Source of the DNA: Massospora cicadina
Lineage: Eukaryota > Entomophthoromycota > Entomophthoromycetes > Entomophthorales > Entomophthoraceae
Length of the DNA: 64,000 nucleotides
Assembly (NCBI GenBank): GCA_022478985.1
Contig: JAKSZP010009193.1
Coordinates: forward strand, 186,001 to 250,000
Direction of reading: 5' to 3'
The translations under genes and the position numbers were made by a program. Each line of letters opens with the position of its first letter. The stretch's first letter is position 1. Shown piece by piece: positions 46,782 through 56,950 of this stretch. The notes below the pieces were generated by a model, which made no database searches, was not told the origin of the DNA, and saw nothing but the letters and a program-made list of their open reading frames with translations.

Positions 46782-49700
46782 TACAGGCGTATAGAGGCTA
46801 CTGAACGATGGGTGTTGTTGGTGAAACACCTAAGTCCATGTCCAAGAAAGACCCACAACAATTGAAGAAGAACCGTCTGAAGTAGAGTCCATTATAACAA
46901 ACCCATTCAGCCTCAACGCTCTATGCCAGTTGCACTATTGTCCCTGTCTCATTTCTTGGAACCTCTAAAGCAACCCCAAAGTTGCGCTGGTGAACTAACA
47001 ACATAGGATCCAAGTTAATTATTCCCATGCTGCTCTGAGAACTGCCACTCCTATCATGCCATTAAAACCCTTCCATATAGTTAATCCTGTCAGTTTACCT
47101 AAATTTAATCAACACAGGAACGTGCAATTATTTCGTAAGATGTTCAAAATGACTATGTACAGGGCTGGTGACTTCTTCAAGGATAACCTTATGATAAACT
47201 TCTTAAGTCATCCATAAAAATGACCTGGTTAAGACTTACCTAACTGAAGATAACTGAAGTCTCACTGATGTTTTTGTCACGCTGAGAGTGTTTGGTAGTC
47301 CCAAAAGATTGATCACCCATAAAACTGAGTTCATGACTTAATTAATCTTTGGAAGAGTGAGACAATCTCTGAGTTGCTTACTGATTCTACCATGAGGCTC
47401 AGTTGTTATTAGGGGCAAAAGAGGTAGTTGGTTTTGATGTGAAGATCTTCCTCCAGAATGCTACTAAGGCTATACTGAGTTGCATTGATTACTGCTACCA
47501 GCGCTGGTCAAGGAGTTGAGAACCCCCTATATGATTGAGTATTTAAAACAGTGTGAGATCACCATTGAGCCATTAATGTTTAAACTTAAAGACCTCAAAT
47601 TGATCAATGCTCAGGTAACACTAAAAATACAATAAAAGTTGGGTACCCTAGACGTGAGATATCTGGACTTTAACATGGTGCTAACAAAGTAACTTGATGG
47701 GTTAACTTTAAGGGCCATTACAAAGCACATGTACAAAAAAGCGGCCTAGCGGAGATATATGGTCTCCCCTTGGAAAATTAGGATCAGTAAAAGACTGCCA
47801 ACAGTAGTGAGGGTATACTTTTTCCAGGTGACTGACTATCTATCAAAAGACACAAAGAAACGGATACTCAAATATCACTCTCACCCTCAAGTGTCAACTC
47901 TCCTATCATTTTTTGCCATAACTCATAGCAAAAGGCTGCTTTGAAAAATGAAGGTCGGTAAAAGATTTCTAAACCATACACCACACATCTCAGAGAGCAA
48001 TCTCAATTTGAGGAAGTTGAGGAATTTGATGTGTTTCCCATCTGAAGGGAGTCAAGGTGGCCTTGCCTCTAGAGTCAGTGAACACTTTTTCAGACGTTGT
48101 TAAAGAAATAAAGTCCATGGTTGACCAAGTTGATGCTCCCGCCATGTTTTTTAAACTCAATGTATTTATTTATCTGAATGCACTTAAGTCAATATACATG
48201 TAAATAAGATTTGAGTCTGAGAAATGGTTCATAGTGGTTCCTCAGAAATTTTCCTGAAGTCATTCTGCAAGGAGACATAATTTTTTCCATAACGTGGCCC
48301 ATCAACAAGAGTAAGGAACCTCTTGTAAAGAGAGCATATTAAAGGAATTTATAGTGCTTTACTAATATAATTTGACTCTTTAAAAGTCAGTTCTCCAGTT
48401 AGTGTATTGCCTGGTCGCAATTATCTGTTTTTGATTAGTACTAGCTTCCTCCTGTTATATGGAGAATCCTTAATCCTGAAGACAATTTTTTAAACACTTA
48501 GTCAATTGATGCTCCTGTACTACTCAAGGAAGAAAAGGTTTCTTTTTTATTCACAACAATTTATAAATTTTATTTACACTGATGAGGTGCTTTTCATTTG
48601 TTATCAGAAGTATGGGCACCATAATTGGTCCCTCCTGCTAATATCTCCAAAAAAGCAGGGTATTCCATTATGATCAGTCAATAGTTGTGAGTTGCTCCCA
48701 GGAGAAAAATGTGTTGTCAGGACTGAGTTGTCCCTAGACTTACCAGAAGAATAACAGGTGAAAACTATTCCATGTGTGAAAGATAACATATTAAACCTCA
48801 TGCCAATTCAGGATTAACTACTCCTGAGAATGAAGAAATCTGCATCCTTCTGCGAAACTAAGCTGCTCAGAATATATCATTGAATAAATTAGAAAAAGTG
48901 CCTGTTTCAACCTTGTACCTTGATACAAAATAAAAATCAGCACTAGTTTTTTGATGTTATTAAAGTTTAATTCTCCAGATGGAGCATGAAACTTTTGTTG
49001 GATCTTTTAATAACAGCTATAAGGGTTATCCAAAGATTAAAAGTATCAAGTTTTGGCACTTCTACAAAATTTTTGCTAGATATTTGCCACTAGTGACTAC
49101 GATTTGGGGTGTTCTAAAGGGATTCAATACTATATTGAAAGGTGATTCTAGGCCTATATGTTTCAGGTCTATATGACTAAGTAGAGCTAGCAATGAAGTT
49201 TTGCAGAAAGAGCTTGATCAGCTGCTGCAACAAGTCATGATCATTTCCTCCTGCAATCCATGTGCTAGTCCTGTATTTATTTTCGATTTTAATGATGGTT
49301 CTAAGTGGATGGTGATTGAATGTTCTCAATTAATTTAATTTAACAAAAAAGATTACTAATCTTTGCCACAAAAAATGATGCTCAGGAACAGTTAGAATGC
49401 CAAGGTAATTTACCATGCTAGATTTTGTAAGTGGCTATTAGCATACTGAACTGCATGAGGGGGAACAGGAGAAATGCATAATCATCACCTCCCAAGGAAT
49501 ATACCAGCTCACCTGTAAGCCCCAGGTTCTTTGTAACGCGCCCACTACTTTTCAGTGATCTATGGACTCTATCCTAGGTGATCTAAAGTCAAGGTATGTT
49601 TTAGTATATCTCAATAATATCACTATGTTTTTGTATACTTTTATAAGTTCTGCCCCACTTAGATTAAGTATTCTGATGGATTAACAAGGCCAAAAAAATT

Positions 49701-51640
49701 AAGCCAAGAAAATGCAGTTTTTAAGACTCAAATGGAGCACTTAGGACATATTGGTAACACGCAAGGGATATGACCACAACAAAAAATCTTGATTCCATTA
49801 ACTGCATGAAAATAAAAGTAAATGGGATGTTTTGTTATTCCTGGGGATGGTAGGATATGCTTATCACATCATTCAGGGTTTGCCCATATAGATGAGCTAT
49901 TTTTTGCTTATTAAGAGGTGTGGTGGCTTTTAATGGTTTTCAGAGTGTAAAGACAACTTTCAAAGTTATATGCAACATTAACTCAGATTCCCATCCTTTT
50001 CTAAGACTTTTAGTAACATCTATTAATCTGACGCCTCATTAATGGCCACTGGAGAAGTGCATTGCCAATGCAATTATCATGAAGAGGAATTCAGTTTCTT
50101 TCTGTATACTTGCCCCCACCTAACCTGAAAGGAACTATATGGTAATGTAACACCAACTCTTGGCCATCAATTTCGCTTGCCAACTTTCTCACGTATAAAT
50201 CATGAATTCAAGTTTCAGGAAGTTACAAATCACGTTTTTCTACAATAGCTTTACAACATTAAGGAGCCTAAAGAGCGGTTGACAAGATGATCTCTTAAGC
50301 TTCAAACTTACAATTATGAAGTCATACAATACTTGGGTTCGTCCCATTAGAATGCCATAGTCTCTCTACACTGCCCATTGCTTCAGCGTTGTCCCCCTAT
50401 AGTACCCACTATTTGAGAAGATGAAGGCTCGCTAATATGATGATGCGCAGACTACCAAAAAGGAAACTCTAAATTAATTGCTTAATTGTACTGAGATTCT
50501 AAATAGTATACTTCATGAAAATTGGAAGGGATGAACTAAGACGTTTATATCTTGCCCCATCCAAATACCCATATTATTTATTCAAGCCCATTTTATTGTT
50601 GGTCACAGTGTTTTTACCAAAAAATTAATTCAGTTAAAACCGAGCCACTAATGAGAGTCATTGATGTTAATATTCAGAACATCTTGAAGTGTCAAGAATG
50701 TCAATTTTAACAGCCCTTTAAGACCTCCGCACCTATCAGCTTGTCAAGCCCAACTGGTCCTGGCATAATATCTCTGTTAATGTTATCAGATCTTTATGCG
50801 CCAGCAATTTTATGTTACCAATATATCATTGTAGATATTGACCACTTGGATAAGTATATTGAAGTTAAACCATATCCGATACTGTGGCTATTACTACTCC
50901 TTACTTCATTATGAAAAGTATTATATATTGACATGGGTGCACCAAAGTTAAACTTTCTGATAATGTGAAAGCTCATGTAAATAATAATCCTCAAACTCAA
51001 TTAAGTCAATAGAAATTCAGAAGTTCTGGAGGCTTCCTATTACCCTAAGACTACTGGTACTTTATAAAGGGTAAATGGGACCTTGGAGTAGATACTTCAC
51101 ATATATGCCACTGTATCCTCTTTGCAATGGTCTTTTTACATCGGACCACCATCTTTTCTTATTTATTGGGTAACATACATCCACTGGGCTCTTGCACTTC
51201 CAACTACTTTATGGTCAACAACCTTCCATGCCACCCCTACAGCATTCTATCTTAGAAGATGAAGAAGTAGTTCAATCTTAGGAGTACATTAGATCAATTA
51301 GTTATGCACTGATCAAAATCTAAAATGAAGCAATGAGGTGGCTTTGACTAGCAAGATTAACCAAAAAGCTCAAGATGAGATTCTACAAAGCATGTTGAAT
51401 CATTTCAAAGAGGGTGATCAATTATTTTACTGCAATACATAGGTATTTGGGATGTACAGAAGATGTCATCTCTGTTGAAAGGACCCTATGTAATCCTATA
51501 ATAGTCCTCTTTGAATAATTATACTATTAAACACTTGTCCAATGGTTGGATCATTAATTTGGTTCATGAAAAAGTTCTTGAAACCCTATCATTATCATCA
51601 ACCTCCTCTGAAATAGAATTAGCCAAAGTGTGACCCAAAG
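46782..51640 (+). pseudogene. pol: Gag-pol remainder of element G
   Basis: 46782-48900 is too decayed to place gag and protease. RT is recognisable from 49195 (LQKELDQLLQQVMII, CASPVFIFDFNDGSKWMVIE). RYVLVYLNNITMFL near 49595 is the palm motif, with Y-L-D-D changed to Y-L-N-N. AVFKTQMEHLGHIGNTQGI near 49713 matches element F. Integrase: YQYIIVDIDHLDKYIEVKPY near 50817. GDQLFYC near 51415 resembles the C-terminal part. Stops are dense, more than in A, C or D, consistent with the oldest layer. Confidence 0.68.
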
Positions 51641-51653
51641 AAAAGGGGGTAGT
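51636..51653 (+). promoter_or_regulatory. Polypurine tract of element G
   Basis: CAAAGAAAAGGGGGTAGT directly precedes the 3' LTR start TGTATTTCAAAAT. Confidence 0.7.
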
Positions 51654-52128
51654 TGTATTTCAAAATATTGACTTAATCTCAATATATTAAATCTTATATC
51701 AAATCCCTTTAAGTTTTTATAAAAATGGATGCTGTAAACTAGGTGATGTCCGTTTACTAGAGCCTTTCTTTCCCTTCAAGCCCCAAACCTCACATAATTT
51801 TCATTCGCCTGCCATTGACTTTAGTGATATTTCTCTAAAATTTGAATTAACTTACTCATTATACCCATTATACTCGCTGCTAATAAAATTTCTAATATGG
51901 GACATCCTTGTTTTTAGGTTGATGAATTCTTCATAAAATTACACTGATTACTAAAAAACTTCACCTTTTACTAAATCTGGTTGCACTTTTGAAATAAATC
52001 CCTGGAAGTAAACAGGACTAATCAGGGATTAGAGTAAGCATACATTGTCAAGTGGTTAGAGGTCATAAATTAAGAGGATCAAGTGAGTTTTAAGAGGTAT
52101 CACTTACCTATGGAGTAGTATGCATTTA
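51654..52128 (+). repeat. 3' LTR of element G
   Basis: 475 bp from TGTATTTCAAAATATTG to GTATGCATTTA. It aligns with 16990-17406 over its last 410 bases. Confidence 0.7.
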
Positions 52129-52141
52129 CCTTAAACTATAC

Positions 52142-52155
52142 CAGAAATCTTTTAG
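52142..52155. repeat. Target-site duplication of minus-strand ORF1-only element, left
   Basis: CAGAAATCTTTTAG matches CAGAAACCTTTTAG at 61218-61231 with one mismatch in 14 bases. Confidence 0.75.
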
Positions 52156-52198
52156 ATTTATTTGAGGTAAGCCGACCAGGGGACAGATATTACCAAAA

Positions 52199-52563
52199 CT
52201 AAAATTTAAAACTAAAAACTAACATAACTAATTGATTCAAACAGAACGCCCAAATTAGTGGACTGAATGAAACACTTTGAATAGAAACAACCAACCAGGT
52301 GGACAGCGGAAACTGCTTATTCCTCCATGGTGAAAGGGGTGGGGGCTTGAGGGGCTCATCTTCAGCAGCAGCTCCCTCTTCCCAGAGTAGGGTATGTGTC
52401 AAGGCAGACAGCAAGGGTGTCGGGGCACCAGTGGCATGTGGTTCAATATCACTAATAATTGTTATCTTATGGAAAATTGCCAGCTATGAAAATGACACTG
52501 ATATATTCTGCTAAAGCTTTTTGGGCTTCAATGCAGGCATCTGGGAGTTAAACAAACATGTTT
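52199..52563 (-). pseudogene. C-terminal part of the split ORF1-like gene
   Basis: PTPLLSALTHTLLWEEGAA and the acidic/Pro tail that follows match PTPLLSSLSHALAGEEHG near 25165 of the other copy. The gene is joined to 59718-61134 in the pre-insertion state. The stop of the other copy is not conserved here, so the frame runs to 52199. Confidence 0.75.
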
Positions 52564-53120
52564 TGGATTTTCGTGAGAAATTACAAAAAGCAAGTGCTAT
52601 GAAGGCTAAAAAATTATTAGTTCCGTAGCTCTAGCAAAGATCAACTCAATTGCAACGAAGTTATTAGTTCCGTTGTTATAGTTGATTCCAATTGGAAATA
52701 CAGAATCCTGTATGAAAAAAGACCATAATAAGGCCAATTAAGACAAAATCGTGGTAGTTTATTAGTTATAAATGAGGGATATTTATAGGGGTAGTTTATT
52801 AGGTATGCATGAGGATCTTCAAGGTGCACCTAAGGGAAGATCTTTTCTGTTAGATGACCACTATTGCTGATTTTAAGGCCACACATATGATGGCTAGATT
52901 TGATAATATTCTTATTTGATGAGTCCAATCCTCCTATATAATTTTCAGCCTCATCAGATATCTTAACATCATCCTTCAAAGAAGGTTGATAACTCCAAAG
53001 AGTGGATCACTTGTCCAACCTAAAATCAGATATCTTGATGTAGATTTTGCAATCTTATTAGACTGAGATATCAAATCTCGATCTGGAGTAAATTCAGTCA
53101 TTATGGATGAATCCCCTACA
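52564..53120 (-). repeat. 3' LTR of element F
   Basis: 557 bp. Aligns without large gaps with 59145-59703 (GATGGCTAGATTTGATAATA, TCATCCTTCAAAGAAGGTTG). By eye roughly nine bases in ten agree. Confidence 0.93.
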
Positions 53121-53133
53121 ATGCCCCCCTCAA
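53121..53133 (-). promoter_or_regulatory. Polypurine tract of element F
   Basis: Minus strand TCTTGAGGGGGGCAT stands directly before the LTR start TGTAGGGG. Confidence 0.8.
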
Positions 53134-54092
53134 GATCTTGCCTAGGGGGCACATACTTAAGCAGAAATCTACTATACACTCTATTGATAACATTACCAGT
53201 ATCAACAGAGGCAATGCAGTATTCAATACCCCAATGATAAATAATACAATAAAGACCAGCCCATAAGGTGTCTAGTTTTTGAATCCTTCCTTCCTGGCCT
53301 ATGGTGATAAAAGAGTATCAAATCCCTGACCTAGTATTCCGGTAGCGTAGGTCTACTAGCGTTGGTTCTTGTTCACTCCTTTAAGGTGGTAGCAGCAAGT
53401 GAACTTAAAGCTAAAGCTTGCAATCGAATGATTTCATCAGTGAGTCTCCTCATAGTTAAATCAGTAGTTTGCGGGGTTGCTTCCTCAAGTATAGGTTTTA
53501 CACTTTAGGGGAGGATAGGATCCCGACCATATAAAGCTTTAAAAGGAGACATTCCAAGTATACAATGATAGCTAATTCTATAGGCTATTATTGCACTAGG
53601 CAAGTAAAGATTCCATCTACTAGGGTCATTAGAAGCCATCTTTCAAAGAATGGCTACCAGGGTACCATTTGCTCGTTCAACAGCACCATTAGTAGAAGGA
53701 TTATATGGGGACGTGAATGACTGATAAGTACCCATTAACTTAGTAAGCTTGGATACCACCTGAGAAATGAAGTTGGTCCCATTATCTGATAGCAGGACTT
53801 TTGAGCTACCATGCCTGATGAAAAGTTGCTTGAAAAGAAAGGACGCCGTAGCCTTTGCGGTGACCATGGAAACAGAAATAGTTTCAATCCATTTAGTAAA
53901 AAAATAATTGATAACTAACAGAATATATTGATGCCCATAAGTTGCAGTAGGGAGAGGACCCACCACATCAATACTCATAGTAGAAAAGGGTTCAGAAGGT
54001 CCCACAATTTGGTGTTGGGACGTTAGATTTCCACCACGTTGTTGTTGGCACGTAAGAAAAGAATCCAACACATCATGTACAGATTCCAGCAC
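53134..54092 (-). pseudogene. pol: Integrase of element F
   Basis: The uninterrupted stretch 53643-54092 holds the Cys end of the zinc-binding part (FLTCQQQRGGN) and the catalytic core: STMSIDVVGPLPTATYGHQY, LLSDNGTNFISQVVSKL and SPYNPSTNGAVERANGTLV, i.e. the D, D and E regions. Downstream, with stops, come MSPFKALYGRDPIL near 53550 and the C-terminal RDLILFYHHRPGRKDSK near 53310. The product would insert element cDNA. No chromodomain is visible. Confidence 0.88.
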
Positions 54093-54381
54093 GTTATCCC
54101 AGTAACAATGAGCTTACAACCACTGTAGGGTCTTCTTACAGCTCCATGCCCTACGGTTGGTGGGCTTCTATAATAGTATCAGTCCTCGCAGAGGGCTGAA
54201 TAAAGGGCAACCATTTAGAGCCCAACTTTTTATATAACGAACCTTCTTTAGCCTGAGTATCTTCAGTTAAGGATTATAACTTTGAGATAACATCCTTAGA
54301 TTCCCGGTATCCGAGTTCAGGTCTACCAATTAAGTCATAAATGCAATCCTCCTCAGCAGAAAACAACGTTAGGATAGGCAA

Positions 54382-54830
54382 TCAAGAAAGTCCATCGGCA
54401 TTCTGATGAATGGCGCCAGTATGATGTTGAATAGTAAAGTTATAATTTTGGAGCTTTAGAGCCCATCTATCTAAACGCCCATCTGGATCCTTCGTTTTTT
54501 GCAACCACTTAAAGGAAGCGTGATCCGTGACTATAGTGAAATGCTTGCCATAGAGAAAAGGGTGGAGATGCTTGATGGCATCCAAGACAGCAAGGCATTC
54601 TATCTTGGTAATGCTATAATTGCGTTCATCCTTGGAAAGGGTTTTACTATAATATGTGATGGGGTGATCAACTTAGTTAGCATCATGTTGAGCTAGAATT
54701 GCTCCAATAGCAATATCACTGGAACCAGTAAATAGTATGAAAGGTTTGGAAAAGTCAGGATGGGCTGATACTAAGTACTCATTAAAGCTTGGCACAACAG
54801 ATCAAAAGCTTGCTGATGTGATTCTTCCCA
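54382..54830 (-). pseudogene. pol: RNase H of element F
   Basis: 54382-54585 reads HPFLYGKHFTIVTDHASFKW, then DPDGRLDRWALKLQNYNFTI and HTGAIHQNADGLS, the usual end of the Ty3 RNase H plus tether. The upstream catalytic part (54590-54830) is frameshifted. It removes RNA from the cDNA hybrid. Confidence 0.85.
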
Positions 54831-54842
54831 TAAAAAAGGAAC

Positions 54843-55668
54843 TTACTTGTGAAAAAGGTAAACTAAAGGCTCCGCAATCTCCACAAAATGAGGGATGAAT
54901 TGTTGGTAATAACCAACCATCCCTAAAAACACTTGAATATCGCGCAAGCATTTAGGAACAGGCATGTCCAAAATAGCTTGTATCTTATTAAATAAGGGTA
55001 AAATCCCCTCGCGATTAACCTTATGACCTAGAAATTCCATCTCAGTCTTAAAAAAGGCACACTTGGATGGTTTAAGATTAAGTGAGGCATGACGCAGTTG
55101 GCCAAAATCTTCCTTTAAATGAGCCAAATGCCCATTAAAATTACGAGAAAACACAGTAACATCGTCTAAATATACCAAAACACAAGAAAGTTTCAAATCC
55201 CCAAACAAGCCATCTATGGCTCATTGAAAAGTGGTAGGGGTATTACAAAGCCCCTGCAGCATATGAGTGGGCTCAAATAACCCCTCACTAGAGATTAAAG
55301 CACACTTTTGAAGATCTTCCAAGGCTAGGTCAATTCGCCAATAGCCACTCGCAAGATCATAGTTGAGAAGTATTGTGACCCAGACAATAATCTCAAAGAA
55401 TCATCAATGCAAGGTAGAGGATAAGAATCCTTTTGCATACTAGCATAGAGCTGACAATAGTTCATAACCACTCTTTGGTCACCATCCTTTTTTGAATGAG
55501 TATTAAAGGAGAAGCCCATGGACTTTTAGAAGGCGTTAACAGCCCCACATCAAGGAGTTGTTTCAATTCCAATGAGACTTGAGCCTCTTCCACTTTAGAT
55601 TTATGATATAGTTGAGCTCGAATAGGGGGAGTATCACCAGTTTTCACCTGATGCTGCACATCTTTCAT
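54843..55668 (-). pseudogene. pol: Reverse transcriptase of element F
   Basis: Entry: HKSKVEEAQVSLELKQLLDV and LTPSKSPWASPLILIQK in 55462-55668. Fingers and first catalytic region: VMNYCQLYASMQKDSYPLP and LLSGSQYFSTM in 55325-55519. Palm: SCVLVYLDDVTVFSRNF with Y-L-D-D intact, FFKTEMEFLGHKVNREGIL and FLGMVGYYQQF in 54843-55208. Two or more frame changes and a stop at about 55222 break it. Confidence 0.9.
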
Positions 55669-56002
55669 TATTCCAAAATCTCTACAGAACCTTGGGCAAA
55701 TATATCCGCATATTCTTCAATCAGAGCCTCAGCTTCAAGTTGTTGTTCTGGAGTGAGAGAATCCCCAAATTTGACATCAATTCTAGCTACAATAGGGGCC
55801 TTCTAGCCCAAATTCACATAGATATCCACATCCCAAAATTTATAAGATTTCACTCACAGGAGTAGGCCGCACATAGGCGATGTGTTATTGCGATTCAATT
55901 GCATAGGTCATGAAGTGAGATTAGCCAGTAGAATTGAAACAGTCCCATCATAGGCAGGATTAAGGATATCCAGGCAGGGTAAGGCTTTAAATGAGAGGGA
56001 TT

Positions 56003-56215
56003 TTAGTTACTGAAGATCTCTAACACATGATCAGTGGGTACAAATACTTGTACTCCAGTATCAACAATGACTTTAGCTTTTAAGGGAATGGTAATCGGAG
56101 AGTTTGAATATAATGGCATGCCCTCAGAGGCATAAGCTGACAGAGGTGGAAGTATAGTTCGTGGTCCCAAGATTTGGTATTCTAAACGAGAGATAGAAGT
56201 GGGGTGTTCCAACAC
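56003..56215 (-). pseudogene. Spacer domain between protease and RT of element F
   Basis: An open frame with ISRLEYQILGPRTILPPLSA, PITIPLKAKVIVDTGVQVFV and PTDHVLEIFSN. This looks like the beta-rich domain often found after the protease in Ty3 elements (dUTPase-like fold suspected, not shown). 55670-56000 between it and RT is full of stops. Confidence 0.5.
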
Positions 56216-56275
56216 ACAAACACGTCGTTTTAGTTTGCCTTTGATATTGGGGACATCCTGTAGAATTAAAGGTAC

Positions 56276-56605
56276 TCAGTACCCAATTAAAGAAAGGTAA
56301 CTATCTTTAAGGCTGATTATCACATCAAAATCTATGAGAAACTTAGTTCCCAAGAGCAAGTCATAGCAGTTGTTATCCAATACTACTTTAGGGGCTGAAA
56401 CAACCAATTTTCCAAATTGCATTAGTAGAGAGGAGTAAGCTCCTATAGATTTGGTGTAGGAAGGACCGGCCGTTCTGTAGCCTTGAGAATGGTTCAAGTC
56501 CAGCGCCAATTTGATCTTTTTCATAAGCCTTAACGAGAATACATTGATGGGCGATCCTGTATCAATAATAGCTAAAACTTTCACCTTATGCACGATGAAT
56601 TCCAC
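56276..56605 (-). pseudogene. Aspartic protease of element F
   Basis: 109 codons without a stop. VKVLAIIDTGSPINVFSLRL holds the intact D-T-G-S active site, and VVLDNNCYDLLLGTKFLIDF the second half. Length fits a single retropepsin monomer. It would cut Gag-Pol in the particle. 56606-56785 upstream is the linker from Gag. This is the reference used to find the decayed proteases in A and C. Confidence 0.88.
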
Positions 56606-56769
56606 TTAGGTTACATCAGTGCCAAAGTTTGGGATTGAAAACACTGAGGGATTGATCAATTGTTTTAAATTAGAAGAATAAACAGAAGCGTAAGTATAAA
56701 TGGTATATTTGTTGGCTAATTCATCAGGAACGTCAAGATCACCATGAGCGGAGATGTCATAACAATCGT

Positions 56770-56950
56770 TAGATGGGGTAAAAGACCTTACCCATGACGT
56801 AACCAGAAAAATTTGAGTCCCAATCCAGGGGTGGAAAAACTTTCTTTGATGGAGTTGACCCTGTTCATGTTTCATGTCGTTTCTTTCTTTTGGTAATGCC
56901 TGTCCCCTGGTCAGCTTGCCTCAGTTAAATAAAATAGATGGGGTAAAAGA
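56770..56950 (+). mobile_element. 149-bp 5'-truncated LINE tail in element F, with 16-bp duplication
   Basis: TAGATGGGGTAAAAGA at 56770-56785 and 56935-56950 brackets 56786-56934. The insert ends, on the plus strand, GGTAATGCCTGTCCCCTGGT, CAGCTTGCCTCAGTTAAATA, AAA, the 3' end shared by LINE-A, LINE-B and the ORF1-only elements. It lies opposite to element F and separates Gag from protease. Confidence 0.92.

Larger units (their letters stand above)
16797..52128 (+). mobile_element. Ty3/gypsy element G, host of elements C and H
   Basis: Diverged direct repeats at 16797-17406 and 51654-52128 behave as 5' and 3' LTRs. Without the nested C (22.4 kb) and H (5.3 kb), the element is about 7.6 kb, the right size for Ty3/gypsy. 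A decayed pol with RT and integrase motifs fills 46782-51653, followed by a polypurine tract at the 3' LTR. It is the oldest layer of the nest. LTR similarity is patchy, consistent with age. I could not find a matching 5-bp target duplication. Confidence 0.7.
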
